64,000 bases of DNA from Aspergillus flavus (Eukaryota; Ascomycota; Eurotiomycetes; Eurotiales; Aspergillaceae): positions 1,612,001 through 1,676,000 of the forward strand of contig NC_092407.1 in NCBI RefSeq assembly GCF_009017415.1, written 5' to 3'. The notes under the pieces are model-generated. The model did no database searches. It had not been told where the DNA came from and saw nothing but the letters and a program-made list of their open reading frames with translations. Positions 9,298-21,493 of this stretch are shown here, one piece after another (position 1 is the first letter of the stretch; each line of letters starts with the position of its first letter). The position numbers and the translations under genes were made by a program.

Positions 9298-12200
9298 TGG
9301 TATCTCAATTGTCCAATCTCCAAAATGCCCTGTGGAATCACGTAGAGGGCCAAAAGGATCGCCCACATATATTTGCCGGACCTTACTATTGGGACAAACA
9401 GAGCCAAGTCCCATGCTTTGCATCCCAAAACCTACAACTCCAAAGAGCTCAACCTGTTCCGGAATATACTCCAGAGTCTGTGCAATGCCCTCAAGGCTGC
9501 TTCCTGTATGGACTACCGAGTGGGGCAATAATATCGATAACCAGCAGACCGGGATGACAGTCTACCTTAGATATAGAATGGACATCCTACATGACGAGTT
9601 TCAATGCCTCACAAAACTTCCACAGCATATTCTGTACAGTATGAGGAACAAGGACTTTTGCAATCAAGCACAAGACCACGAAACAGCTACCGTATATGAG
9701 GGCAAAGAAATTGGACACATGGCCCAAAGGAATTCGACAGCGAATCGCGGAAGAAGCGCAACCAGATTTGGAACAAGATCTAACCGGAATTATTAAGCTG
9801 GAGTTCAACCTGCCACAATCCCGGTTATATAATGGGGTAGGCAGTAGACTTTTGCGAGCGAATTCGAACTCATAATAGTTCTCATCGGCTGCTTCATGAT
9901 ACATCGCTCCGCTATCATGCTGGATTAGACAGGTGATATGGAATCGAAATGTGGGAGGCAACCAAACAGGCTATTCGGCATCTCAGATCCTACGAACACA
10001 CAAACCGACTGCTATTTGAAGAAGCTTTTGGTCTAGACTGTGGGAAGGCAAATGCCAGATTGCTTTCATTGCTCAATTTCAATAAACCCAGGTGGAGCCA
10101 AGGTTCATATCTACGTCGAGATGAAGCTCAACTTGAAAGTGATAGAAGAAAGCATAGTACTGCGCGGCACCCAGACTTCTACACGTCTTGAACGAGAGTG
10201 AGTGCGACGTCGATGAAGTGTCGTTCGGGCGGCGGGAGATACATTTGGGCTTTCGAGGCACTACCGTCATAAATAACGCATTGGCTGCCTACGTTCAACC
10301 CACCCTGTGGCATCAAGGTATGGTCGCCCAAGGGGACGTTACTATGGCGGCAGGCCACACTGATTACTCCAAGGCCCGTCGGACATGGCCACTAGTCTCT
10401 GCTCTTTGGCCACCAGCAGCCACACATTATTGAATAACAACAGTCCCTTTAATGAGATGTATGACCTCCATTTCCTGATCTACAAGGTATACCTTCCCAG
10501 ATCGTTGGCACCTCAGATTTTCCGAATCATATACGACGAAAACCACCAAAGTTACGAAAAATGCGCTCCTCGGCTACAAGAGTTATTGATCTACAAAAGA
10601 TAAGAACTCCTTCAAGATTACATAGCAAGATGTCCAGTCTGCTTGCAGAACAAGCTGCGCAAGCACCGTCTGTATGGGTCATTACAAACGTTTATTCATG
10701 AACCAGAACCGTTCCACACCACGACTAACCACCCCCTTACGCTCTAGTAGGTGGGTATATTCGTGGCCACCCTCTCATTACTACTTGCTGTACTCCACAG
10801 TACAATTATCAATGTCGTATGCGGCTCTGCGGCCCTTGAGCTCGTCTATTAACGTACACTACCCAGACAATGGCGCCACTTTCTAAGAGTAAATCGTACA
10901 CCGATCTGATCACGAGCATGGGAGTGGGCGACAGTGAACCCGACGAAGAGCGGATCCTGACTACCCTGGCACGGCATATGGCAAAGGTGGGCGTGTTCGA
11001 ATCTGGCTTGACCAAGCATATGAATCAGGTCCGTTGAAACATACGATATCGGAGGATATAACGTCCTACCCCGAATTTCTTCGAACCTATTTCAATAGCA
11101 ATAAGGCAGAATGCTTGCTTGATCTCCTTAGCCTCGCAGTTCTAAAAAAGACAACTCTTAAGCAATAGCACCATGAAAGAACGGGCGTGCAACATCATCA
11201 GGCAGCCTTCCGACTGCAACAAAATCTCTGCTTCTTACGATTCAACGCGAGGGGGAAGTCCGGAATATTCGGCTTGACTTTTCCGAGGAGTCACGGCGGG
11301 TCAAGATATACCTAGAAGACAAACGTCAGGGAAACCAATTACAACGGAGCACAGGAAACGCCGATAATCCTGGTCTGGAATACGACGAATTTCTACACGA
11401 AATAAAGAGGTCAATGTTATTCGAGCCGGAGGAAGAGGAAGTTTATTGGTATTCTTCATTCAATGGCAAGGCATCTAATAGCAAGAGAGAACCGTCTTCT
11501 ATCGTGTTATCTTGGACATTCACCTCTGCGCTGCACCATATAGGATGCCTCGACGGTCAACCGCCAGACCAAGACGCTCCTTATACATTTTATATCCAGC
11601 CCAAGCTGGACAGGAATGCAGGTACGCAAGATACATTTACCCCCGAGGACTGTCCCCTACTAAACACAAGTTATCTACAGCTGCTTGAGGGATTGAGGAA
11701 AAATCTTCATCTCGTCAGGGTCCGCATGTTGAGATAAAGCTCGGCCAAAAAAAAAGGGATGACACCTATCGTTCTCATTCACAAGTTGTGCGTCAATACT
11801 GGAAGACAAAATGAGGCCAAAACGGTCAGACTTTCCAAAGAGGTATACCTACAATGGGAAGATCAGGAATGGTTCGGTCTTCAACGAATCATATTGCCAT
11901 CCGCCCAGCCTCCCTCCAAGGCCCCAAGCGACGGATCGAAATGCACTATCCCGAGCAGGATCTAGACATTCTTAGGCAGATATTATACTTGCTTCCACGA
12001 ATTGTCTTCTAGTGTGGTATTTTTTACAGCGAGCATGGCCTGCGATTATGTTCCGGAACCCCTCCTCATCATCACGTCCCTTTAGGCAATTATTGCTAGT
12101 CCCCCGCCTGGTGCCGGAGGTAATGGAATCGTGGCCTAAGAATTGCTAGTCTCGGGTCAAGCTCTGTTGCTTATTAGGCTGTCTGGGGATTTCAACCTCG

Positions 12201-15200
12201 CACTCTAGGATTATTGGGCCGCTGGCCGAACAACTAGAGTTGCCTTGGACGAGTCTAACTGTGCTGGGTCGCGAATCCCCACTGGGACCGGTACGCTGAT
12301 CAATAGTAGGGCTAGGGGGCGAGAAGCATTGGTGCTAATTGTGAGAAGATCAACTCATAACAATAAACGGCATGGACGATCAAATCCTAGCTTGCACTAT
12401 CATGTCTGGGATTCAGCTGACGATATAGAATCGTTATTGTTACGCTTGCAAAACACAGATGAGTCAACAGAGTAAAGCCTGGAAGAGCCTGGACTTTGGG
12501 CAGTCATTCCTGACAGAGGAGCTGTCTCTCCTCAGCAAGACAACAACCCTCGTTAAAGCGTTTCTATTTACCGGTCTATATCTGGACAATAATTAAGTGG
12601 CTATAGCGGCATGGCCTATTGGATACTTACTTGCGGGTCGGACAGAATAGCCACCAATTCGGTAGTGAGGATAAAAGTGACAGCTACTGCATCAACAAGT
12701 TGATGAGCAAAAGCTGCATAGCGACTAGTTTAAACATCGACAACAAAGTCTTTGACAATGCTTCGACTAATATTTTCCGTTATTTGTGCCAGCTGGCAAA
12801 CAAACTGAATGACGGAAAAGACCACTGTTCCAGGTCTCACGGTACTGTCGAGATTCGCTCGAGAATGGCCTAATACGAACAACTCGCCCTTTGGCCTTGA
12901 TTGGGGTCTGAATGTCATGTCACCGCTTGTACAGGGTAACATAGCTTTTACTAAAGAACTTCGTGTAAGAGCGAACATCGGTCCGAGTAAATCCTCAGAC
13001 AACCAGATAAAGCACTGGGCAGTTTTCAATCCAACCGCCAAAAGTCGTTGGTCGGTTAAAAGCAAAGGGCCTGTTTTTAAGAGAGATTTCAACAAGGCCC
13101 TCGATTGCTCGGTATTACATGGAATGATGTTTTCTGCCTGTGTTCGCACATAACGGGGGAGCATTGCCCTGAAGGCTATAAAAAAAATAGTATTATCTAT
13201 TTATTTCTCTGCCCCTGCGAGCTATTAAGCCCATTGAGAAAGATATTGAAGGCGTCTATCGGAAAAAACCAAAGCTCACCGACACTATGAGCTTCCTACT
13301 CAAGGACGATCACGATAATACGCCAGAGAAACCCTAAGAATACACCTTCCCCTAAACTAAGAAGGGAAGATGGAGGTGTTGGCAGAAAAGGACCATGGGT
13401 TTAAGTCCCTCGAGGAGGTGGTATCCAATTACGATGGAAGTAGCGGCTCGAAAGCTTTCCGTCAACGAGGTGACATTGAGATGTTGGATGAAAGATGAGA
13501 ACCAGATAGTCGCCATGCCCTCTGGATCTAAAAGAGCCGATAAATATCCCCGGGTTTGGGCAGAGACAGTAGCAGTTCGTTCGGGTACTGAATAAACTGC
13601 TGCTAGTCTGGATAAACAAATAGCGACATCCATCAGGCAAATCTAGAGATTTAGCAGGTTATGGCTCGGCAATACTATACTGGACACGCTTGCATGTTTA
13701 CATTTTGCTATATTACTTCCTTTCGGGTCCTGTGCTCCCTGTGCAGCTGTGGACAATGCTTCCAGCAGATCCGTGACTCATGTGAGGTCGAAAGATACTC
13801 CTCCTCACTTGGCTCGAAGTCTCCCTATACGCCCTGTGACTCCCTCTGGGCCACGGGAGTGTTACCACGAAACTGGGTCCGAGAATCTCGCTCGGCCATT
13901 AACTGAAGGAATCAACTACTTTCCACCGCTTGAACCATATCGCTTCCATCAGATGGTAGCATGTCCTACAGCCACCTCGTTCTATCCACTGTTGCTAAGT
14001 GATCATACGCCATCACACTCCGAGTTGATAACAGAAGGAAATCTTGTTCCACTTTCTCAACTCTAGGGCATGGCATGTAGTGCAGCTTATACACGCGATG
14101 CCAGCTCAGCTTTTCATGGAACAAATTCATGCGCACTTGCAGTCAGTAGATCGTAGAAGGTAACGGATATTTGGAGGTTACCAAGGTAGGAATGGGGAAA
14201 AGTCAGCAATGAATAACTTGCTTAGAGCCTGATTATCTCCTGGATAAGTATGGGCGGGAAGAGCAGGTCATCGAAGGCGACAGATCAGTCCTCAAACCGG
14301 TGCAAACAAATTGGGCCACAGGGTTCACGGTGCTAATACTGATAATGCCGAGCATTAAAACCGCCGGGAGCCTCGACCAATCCCCAGATGTTGGAGAGGA
14401 AGCAGCAAACTGTTATATGCTATGCCCAGAGGCGCAGACAGGCTCCTTAGGACTACGGGGTAGTCCAAGAGTCGAAGAGGACCTTCAGTCATACCCGTGG
14501 GGCCTACCAGCACATGCCTTGTTAACAGAAATCAACAAACGATCTGGAAATGGCCAGAACTCAGTACAGTGCCGATAAGAATGTTGTTGAGAAGAATCGA
14601 AGAGTGTATTACGAGCAGATAGACAAATCATTGTAAAATTAATGATAACAATGCCTCGACGAGTTCGCAGCTCGGGTAGCTCACAAACGGTCTGTATCTT
14701 TTTAAGACAATTAAACGCCCGAGCATTTCATGGTTCGACGTGCCTGGAGGCATATGGGTGTAATCCTGCGAGAAAGCCTCGACGAACCCGGATTTGATAT
14801 GTTAGTCGCTAGATTCATAGATATTCTTTGGGACAAAAAGGGTCCAGCGTCTTCAATATACTTATCAGCAAAGCTTCTGTCTGGCCACTGTTAGCTTTTC
14901 CTGTTCACTAGCATCTTTCCAAGTTAGTAGCTGTTCGTCCTAGAAGTATTTTTCCGACACTTTCTTCTCGAAGTCTCCATTGGAATTTGGGATCGGCTCC
15001 AGGTCCAATAATTGATCTAGGGCAGTCGGGTGGGTGAAGGTTCATTGAAGGCAACAAAGCTTCATTGAACTAGATCATTGGGCTTTTGGCTAGGCCATGG
15101 TATGTTACTGGCGAAAACTTGATCACCATAGCTCAGATGGATTGGGCTGAAATGTATGTGCGCATTGCGCTTAGATTCATCAATATATGAGACCACATAT

Positions 15201-15381
15201 ACACATGCTATCGTTAAGCATAAAACCAGCAAAACATTCATAAAAATCTAAAGACTAAAGCAACATCAGCACATACTCCACTAACACCATCTAACCCACG
15301 CACCAAACAAATCCAAGAAGTCATACCTCATAAAGACCCATCTATTCATACAAGTAAAGAAGAAAGAAAGGAAAAAGCAAA
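9298..15381. other. Long gene-poor tract with decayed coding fragments
   Basis: About 6 kb with no intact gene. Once-coding stretches can be felt: 9587-9961 on the minus strand with a hydrophobic segment (FFALIYGSCFVVLCLIAKVL); 10870-11038 (+), a 55-codon frame starting at an ATG; 11190-11735 (+), an acidic open frame (VKIYLEDKRQGNQLQ and onward) interrupted once upstream; 13395-13595 (+), which reads like the helix-turn-helix N-terminus of a transposase (ARKLSVNEVTLRCWMKDE). None has a complete start-to-stop structure. 13.6-15.3 kb shows nothing I can support. Confidence 0.45.
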
Positions 15382-15828
15382 TCACCAATCAAAACTCCCA
15401 GGCATACACCCCCCTTTCCCCCGAATCCCACCCTCCCCATCCTTCCGATCACCTTCCTTCTTCTCCACAGCACCCTCCCCCCAACGCTCCCTCCAACACG
15501 CCAATTCCTCTCTCCACAGATCATTCACGCACGGATCACACGAACTGCCACAGCACTCGCCCAGACCCGGCGGCGGCGGCGGATCATCATGCCCCCGATC
15601 CGCAGCGCGGATAAGCTGCTTCGTGCGCGTGCCCGTCAATCTCTTTGCATTCTTGATCCGGGGCACGTCAGCGGGCTTGTAGAGGGGTTCTGGTGCTGGC
15701 GTGGGGAGAGAGGAAATGGGAGATGTGAAGGAGGCGATTAGGTGGGCTGTGAAGCTTGTGCTTGTTTTGGGGGGCGTTGGAGGGTGCGTGGTGGTGGTGG
15801 CTGTTGTTGTTGTTGTTGTTGTTGTCAT
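15382..15828 (-). CDS. Oxidoreductase-like domain protein (PF09791 family), probably mitochondrial
   Basis: Single exon, 148 aa. The diagnostic block is PPPPGLGECCGSSCDPCVND followed by LWREELACWRERW (about residues 85-117), i.e. the P-x-x-G-E-C-C-G-x-x-C-x-x-C core of the small oxidoreductase-like family found in fungi and animals (OXLD1). The family's function is poorly known. The N-terminus is a run of threonines followed by a Ser/Pro-rich stretch and could serve as a targeting sequence, but this is weak. The C-terminal tail is Lys/Glu/Gly-rich and low in complexity. The Thr run is encoded by a GTT-type triplet repeat on the plus strand and may vary in length between strains. ORFs on the opposite strand here are shadows. 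Confidence 0.82.
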   Translation of the reverse strand: MTTTTTTTTATTTTHPPTPPKTSTSFTAHLIASFTSPISSLPTPAPEPLYKPADVPRIKNAKRLTGTRTKQLIRAADRGHDDPPPPPGLGECCGSSCDPCVNDLWREELACWRERWGEGAVEKKEGDRKDGEGGIRGKGGCMPGSFDW

Positions 15829-17626
15829 TTTGGTCAGGATGGATCTGGAGGTTGGGTTTGTGCGCTTTTACTCCGTACTGTTCTGGCGTTTTGGGGGTTA
15901 TAGATGTCTAGATAGTTTACTGGATGGGGAGGTGTGCGATGCCGAGGATTATCGTGCAGGGAAGAATTATATCCCGCTTTATTTTCGTGGATGCCGATTG
16001 TGTAGGCTGTCGAGGGAGTTTGACATTGCTACAAGGAGTGGTGAGATGTCTTTTTCGAGGGCGAATATGGCGCTTCGCAATTGTTCCGCCATCGTCTACA
16101 ATGGATTGTTTCTTGGTGTCCTTCCTCGACGGAGAAATGGAAGTAGGGTTACCACGGCGGACTTGGTCGTCGCAGGAACTCCGACAGCGTCACATGAGGA
16201 CTTCCTGGCCCGATATCGGTCACGTGGTCGGGCAACTGAAGAGCCCAAAAGGACACGACATCCAAGGGGATAAAAGATAAGAAAATTAGAATAAACACTA
16301 ATTGACGTTCTAGATGCCATCGTGATTCACCAGTCCAGGAAACCCCTTACCGCACATATCTCTCTCCAAGATACAAACCTCGAAGAAAGGAAAGCGATCA
16401 TCACAGGGATCGAAGAGAAGCGACGAGTGGACCTGCGTCAATGGGTATGTATCATGGGACAAGGACCATGGCCCTTGGCGCAGCTCTAGTCCGTCATTAG
16501 CTCCTGCGCTTCTACCGAGGATCTTGGAGCTATCACGGACATGGTCTGAGCTGTCAGGGCCAACCATTGTTGGGTGTAACACGAAGGGAAAAATTTTTCT
16601 TCATGCATAAGTGAATGCAATGGTGTGCTGCAGGTGGCTTTTCGTGTGACTTTATTATGACTCTTGGACTAAAAAGAAATTTCTTTATCGACACTTGGAC
16701 CTTTGGTCAGCGGTCCGCCTCATCTTTGGTGAGCGGTGACGTTCACGATCCGGATCGAGATCCACAACGGCACAACCAAGTTGTTCAACCCTTTTGTGCA
16801 ATCTCTGAGGCTGATGTTTCAGTGAGGTCAGTCAGGTCTGGCTGGGTTTTGGCTACGCCCTGGCGGATGCTGCGTTTCATAATTATTCTAATTCTACCCT
16901 TTTCTGAGTTCTTTTTGGCTTCTTTGTCCTCTCCTGCCTTGGTGGTCTCACATTCTTTCGACTGATAAATGTCTGATGGGACCCCAACGGGTCAAGGGCA
17001 ATTGTCCCTGCCACCGCCAGTTATGGCCAACGTGGCCGGGGAAGCTTCTTTTCCCGTTATCCACCGGGAAATGGCATCTTGCGAGCGGTGTACCTCACTG
17101 ATCTCTACGGCTGGAGAAGCTCACCAGCAAAGCTTTCTCCGGATTTGTAGCTTGTAGCTTGTAGCTCAGATAGCTTGTTTGTAGAAAAAAGCCACGGGAC
17201 CGATTGCTGCTTGTGGGAAGGGGAACCAAATCGGGGTCCCAATTGCCGCGTCGGTTTGACACACGTCCACGACGACAAAAAGTCCGGGGTAAACAAGAGT
17301 ACACGTATCTCGTAGCCAGAAAACAGAGAGAGAGCAAGACAGCGCGATATTAATATACAAGGTCGAAATTAAAAGTGGCTCGAAAGTTGGGAGTTTTAGT
17401 GGCCATTTTAAACTCTATATGTACAGTGTATTGGGATGATAGATGATGCCGGGAAAGTAGTACATGATATATAAAAAGACCACCACAAGATTACCTCCTA
17501 ACTGAACGGCGAGAATCCGATCGAAGACCTTTCCATTCAATTTGACCAGTTTGAGAAATTCAAGGAAATTGCATTTGCCTCATATTGCCCTTTCGGATAA
17601 TTGGTGTTGTTGTTTCAACGATCCGT
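15829..17626. other. Intergenic region between two minus-strand genes
   Basis: Holds the promoter of the oxidoreductase-like gene and the 3' flank of the ATP synthase gene. A 90-codon minus-strand frame at 16310-16582 has no family features and no intron partner that I can see; I do not call it a gene. The stretch 16590-17590 shows nothing else convincing. Confidence 0.5.
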
Positions 17627-18097
17627 TTAAACGTACTTGCACATCATAGCAACCATCAGGTCGAACAGACCAATGGCCTCGACGAAGGCGAAACCCAGAA
17701 TGGCGTAGGAGAAGAGCTGGCCACGGAGGGCAGGGTTGCGGGAGACACCGAGGAGGAGGGCACCGAAGACGAGACCGATACCGATACCGGCACCACCGAG
17801 ACCAATGGCGGCGGAACCCATACCCATGTTCTGGGAGACCTGGACCATGGCGTCGGCGATCTCAGAGGAGTACTGGCGGCGGGCCTGGACGTTGGCGAAG
17901 ACCTGGCGAGCGTTGGCCTGGATCATGGAAGGCTGCTGGCGCTTGACGGTCTGGAAGGGGGTCATGGGGATAGCGGTCTTGCGCTGGGTGGTGAAGGTAC
18001 GCTTGGGGGCAGCGAAGCGAGCGGCCGGGCGGGCAACCTTGGTGGTTGCGGCCATCTGGGAGGCCAGGCGAGAGGCAAAGACACGAGAGGAGGCCAT
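17627..18097 (-). CDS. atp9: ATP synthase subunit 9 (Fo c-ring proteolipid), nuclear encoded mitochondrial precursor
   Basis: Single-exon frame of 156 aa. It forms the proton-carrying c-ring of mitochondrial F1Fo ATP synthase. The first about 75 residues are an Arg/Ala/Ser-rich presequence ending in [11 protein letters not shown], where the matrix protease cut before YSS is expected. The mature part has two hydrophobic hairpin helices: a glycine-rich helix ([19 protein letters not shown]), the polar loop [10 protein letters not shown], and the second helix with the essential carboxylate in [11 protein letters not shown]. The C-terminus is MMCKYV. In Aspergillus this gene is also known as oliC, the target of oligomycin resistance mutations. 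Third codon positions are C/G-rich, as expected for a highly expressed gene. Confidence 0.95.
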   Translation of the reverse strand: MASSRVFASRLASQMAATTKVARPAARFAAPKRTFTTQRKTAIPMTPFQTVKRQQPSMIQANARQVFANVQARRQYSSEIADAMVQVSQNMGMGSAAIGLGGAGIGIGLVFGALLLGVSRNPALRGQLFSYAILGFAFVEAIGLFDLMVAMMCKYV

Positions 18098-21000
18098 TGT
18101 GATGGTGGATTTGGTATGATTTTCTCTGGTGAGAGGAGAAGGTGGAAAAGAATGGGAGGTAGACAGAACTTTTTAGGAGGGAAAAAAGCTGGAGAAGTTG
18201 ACAACAGAGGCTTTCCGGGACATAAATACTCTCCCGCTAAATTTTCGCTCGTTTTCCCACACACCCGGCCCCCCGTCGGTCTTAGTGCGCTGTTGGGAAA
18301 AAGCCCTACTGCGTGTATATCCCTATCTTTCCACGCACATCCTTTGTTGCCCAGGGATGCCTCTGACTGATCGGGTTCGTTCGGGAGGGGGCCAAGGGAG
18401 GATTCCTGTGGTACAGCCAATGAATCCTACTGCTGGGTGGCCGCGCAGGTCCGTGGATGGAGCTGGATATGCTGTCGACGAGTCTCCGTTGTGATTTTGC
18501 GAAACTGGCATCCACTTGAAGCTCCATTCGGACCCATTGGTATCTACGCCAATTGCCATGGCAATTCCTTAGGTGGCCCCAATTTTTGCCCTTCCGTGCT
18601 ATCCTACCGAATACAAATACCCTACGGTGTGTCCTATCCCATCCCCCAAGTAACAGTTGCCTGGCTACAAGAAAGAAAAAAAAAAAAAAAAGGCTACGGT
18701 ATGCTTCACCAGGGGAGGCCAACAAAAAAAAAAAAAGGGCGCGGTCAAACCAAAGAGAATTTTCACCTGCAGTGGATCCCTGCATTCACGGATGGGTCCG
18801 ATGGACCGGTTCGGATCCACATGGCGCACCTCAATCAACCAATGTGAACCTGCAACCGGCAAGCTAATTTCTGGTCTTTTTCTCGGACTCGAATCAACCG
18901 GGCCGAATCGGGCATGCGGCTCCACCACAACCGGAGTTTCCCAGACACAAAATAATCAGAAAAATAAGCAGGATTTTTGGTGACGCTGATGGTTGACCCG
19001 AGGAAGACAAGAGCCAACGACTTCGGGTAGAAGGAATTGCGTCTGCCATTGCTGTCAATTGTCGGGTATAGCAGAGTGGTTATAAAAAGCAGGTCACTGG
19101 CAGCTTCTTTTTTCCACGGAGAGCAACAAACTGAACTTCCCGAACTAGGGAAACACTAGTCCGGATCTCTAAGGATAAGATGAGCTCACCGACTCTCCTA
19201 TTGGGATCCATTCTCCCGTTTTAGGAGAACCCGCCACGCTTGGTCGGTTCAGGGCAACAAGACAGGAATGTTTTGCAACCACGCACTTTCCCAACCCCCA
19301 TTCTGCTCCTGGAGGACTGTGGCCGTCGCATTCCCTTCCGAGGGAAATGTCCCAGGTTATATAGGTTTGGATACATCAGAGAAATCCTTTCTTAGGAGAA
19401 CCCGACTTGGACGAAAATGCCCCGTCGGTGGATGACCCGAGATTATTGTGCTCGTCAGCACTAATAAAAATAATAAAATAAAACAAAACCTCCCCCTGTA
19501 ATGAAAAAGCCAAGAATGGAAAACCAGAAAAAAAAAAGAAAAAAATTAATAAAAGAAGAAAATCAAACCGAAAAACCGACAGGTCTCAATAACTGCATCT
19601 CCCTTGCTATTATTATTATATTTTTGATTTTCTCTTTTACCCTATCTCGACAATTGATCTGTCCTCAATCCCCTATAAATACTTCTCCCAGAAACCCTGG
19701 ATTCCATCCCTTGTCTTCCATAGCTACTGAGTAGGCGGCCAAAAAAACCATGTCCTTGACGATCTCAGCCTCCCTGCACCATTACGTAACCCTGAATTAA
19801 TCTATCTGGCATGCCGGATGTAGCAGGGATCGCAGCAGATGAACAGGTTCGAAGCCTGCAGTCGAATCTTGGTCGAACTTAAGCTTGCGCTTAACGTTTG
19901 CAGGGACGTTCTTGTGACTTGCCGAAATTTCCCGCGTTTCCTCCGATTTTCGGTCGCGCTCAGCTTCCGGTTGAGATTGCCTTGACATGACACATGACAC
20001 ATAGGACGTAGCTGTAGGGTACTCTGACGTGGATTTAATTGTTTGATGGTCAGCAAGAGTTTCTGACAGAGAGCTGGTTATCCAAGGCTTTCTTTTGTGG
20101 TGTATTGTATTGTGTATAAAGGAATCTTTCGAGGTCGTGATGAGGGCCAGCAATTCCCGTGACAACCGCAGTTGCCGTTGTCGCTGCCTGAGGCATCATC
20201 ATGTCGTGTTTGTTTGCCTCGGTTACACAGCTCATCGTCGAGTGAAACACATTTACTTTCATATCCAGAGGTAGACAGAGAATATGAGGATATTCAAAGT
20301 AGTGATTCCGAGGAAAGTGCAGTCTATAGTAATATACCGTCGTATGGGGTACAATTGAAGCGATAATAGCTCCTCGTGGTGATCGTAGATATTATGTCAG
20401 TAGCTCTGGAGGTGGAATATATATCTTGAACCCTGGTGAGGGCAAACCCATGTACAATACATGGCTTTATCATACAACATTAAACTCACTACTCCTCAAT
20501 TGAGCATGACTTGTAACTATCAACTGCATATTCTTGATCAAATCTATACAATTATCAACAAATGAACAGAACTGGGTCCTTCAGGATGAAAGGGCAAGCT
20601 TTTACCCCGGAGTAAGTTTCCACTTTTGCGATGCTATCTTTGGCGCTACTTAAATTACCCGTTTCGATTACCCACTATTCCCGTTCCATCCGCTACACTA
20701 GGCCTGATCGGGATCCGACGCGCTTGATGTCCACAACAACTGCGATGAACATGAAGTATTCTGGATGAAGTGTCGAAGTGCTTGATAAATGGTTTGTATA
20801 CCGAAAATATACTGTATCACCGATTCAGCATGTTATATGTGCACTTGAGACTATCCACTTTACTCTGGAATGAATGTTCCGTCTTACTTTAACGCGTGTC
20901 AACTTCCCATTCAACCAAAACACCGACCATCACGAACAAGCCTTATATCATTACAGCCCTAAACTTCACGATTCCCCTCAACAATCCTCCAGAGACGTCG

Positions 21001-21493
21001 TTCTTACCCCCAACTCCCTATTCTGCACCCCACTTTAGCTACACACTCCCTATCTCATGACCTCTATCCCAATTCCTCTAACCCGCTCATAAACTCCGCC
21101 ATCTTGCTCAGAGATATTAACCTGGAACAGACCCTCTAAGTGTAAAACCACAGCCGCATCCAGTGGCAATTGGATCTTGAGGATGCTTTCTGCTTTGCAC
21201 AAGGGCTGTTGGGAGGATGGTATGATCGCTGCTTACTGATTTCGGGATAGTTGTGAATAAGCATTATCATTTCTGATTTAGACTACATTCGTGATTTACA
21301 GGTGTAGCTTGGAGATGGATGCTGTTTCTAATGGGGGTTGGGGGTTCTTGCTTGGTGATAGATATATAGATTGCGTTGCGTTGATAATATCAAGTCAAAT
21401 GTAGTGTGATTGCCCAATGGTCTTCTGGAGTACTCAGTACATCGACATAAGGATATAATCAAAGGATATAAATTCCAACACCGTAGTCAAGAC
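18098..21493. other. Intergenic region upstream of ATP synthase subunit 9, with A-rich tracts
   Basis: 3.4 kb without a convincing gene. It contains the ATP synthase promoter, two poly(A) tracts (about 18676-18692 and 18723-18736), A-rich DNA at 19460-19560, and a 12-bp direct repeat TAGGAGAACCCG near 19221 and 19394. A minus-strand frame of 122 codons at 19797-20165 ends in a charged, Lys-rich tail but has no start context or family match I can name; I leave it uncalled. 20.4-21.4 kb shows nothing. Confidence 0.45.

Noticed and set aside
13395..13595. A functional transposase gene
   Set aside because: Only an HTH-like stretch of about 40 residues is visible; no catalytic DDE/D region or terminal repeats nearby.
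15701..16273. 190-codon plus-strand frame overlapping the oxidoreductase-like gene
   Set aside because: Low-complexity valine run is the reverse of the threonine codons; no domain, whereas the minus frame has the GECCG motif.
18676..18736. Poly(A) tracts as the tail of a retroposed gene or LINE
   Set aside because: No reverse-transcriptase or gene sequence precedes them and no target-site copy is visible.
19797..20165. 122-codon minus-strand frame with charged C-terminus
   Set aside because: No family, no intron partner, no promoter evidence; alternative frames are equally long. Kept as uncalled.
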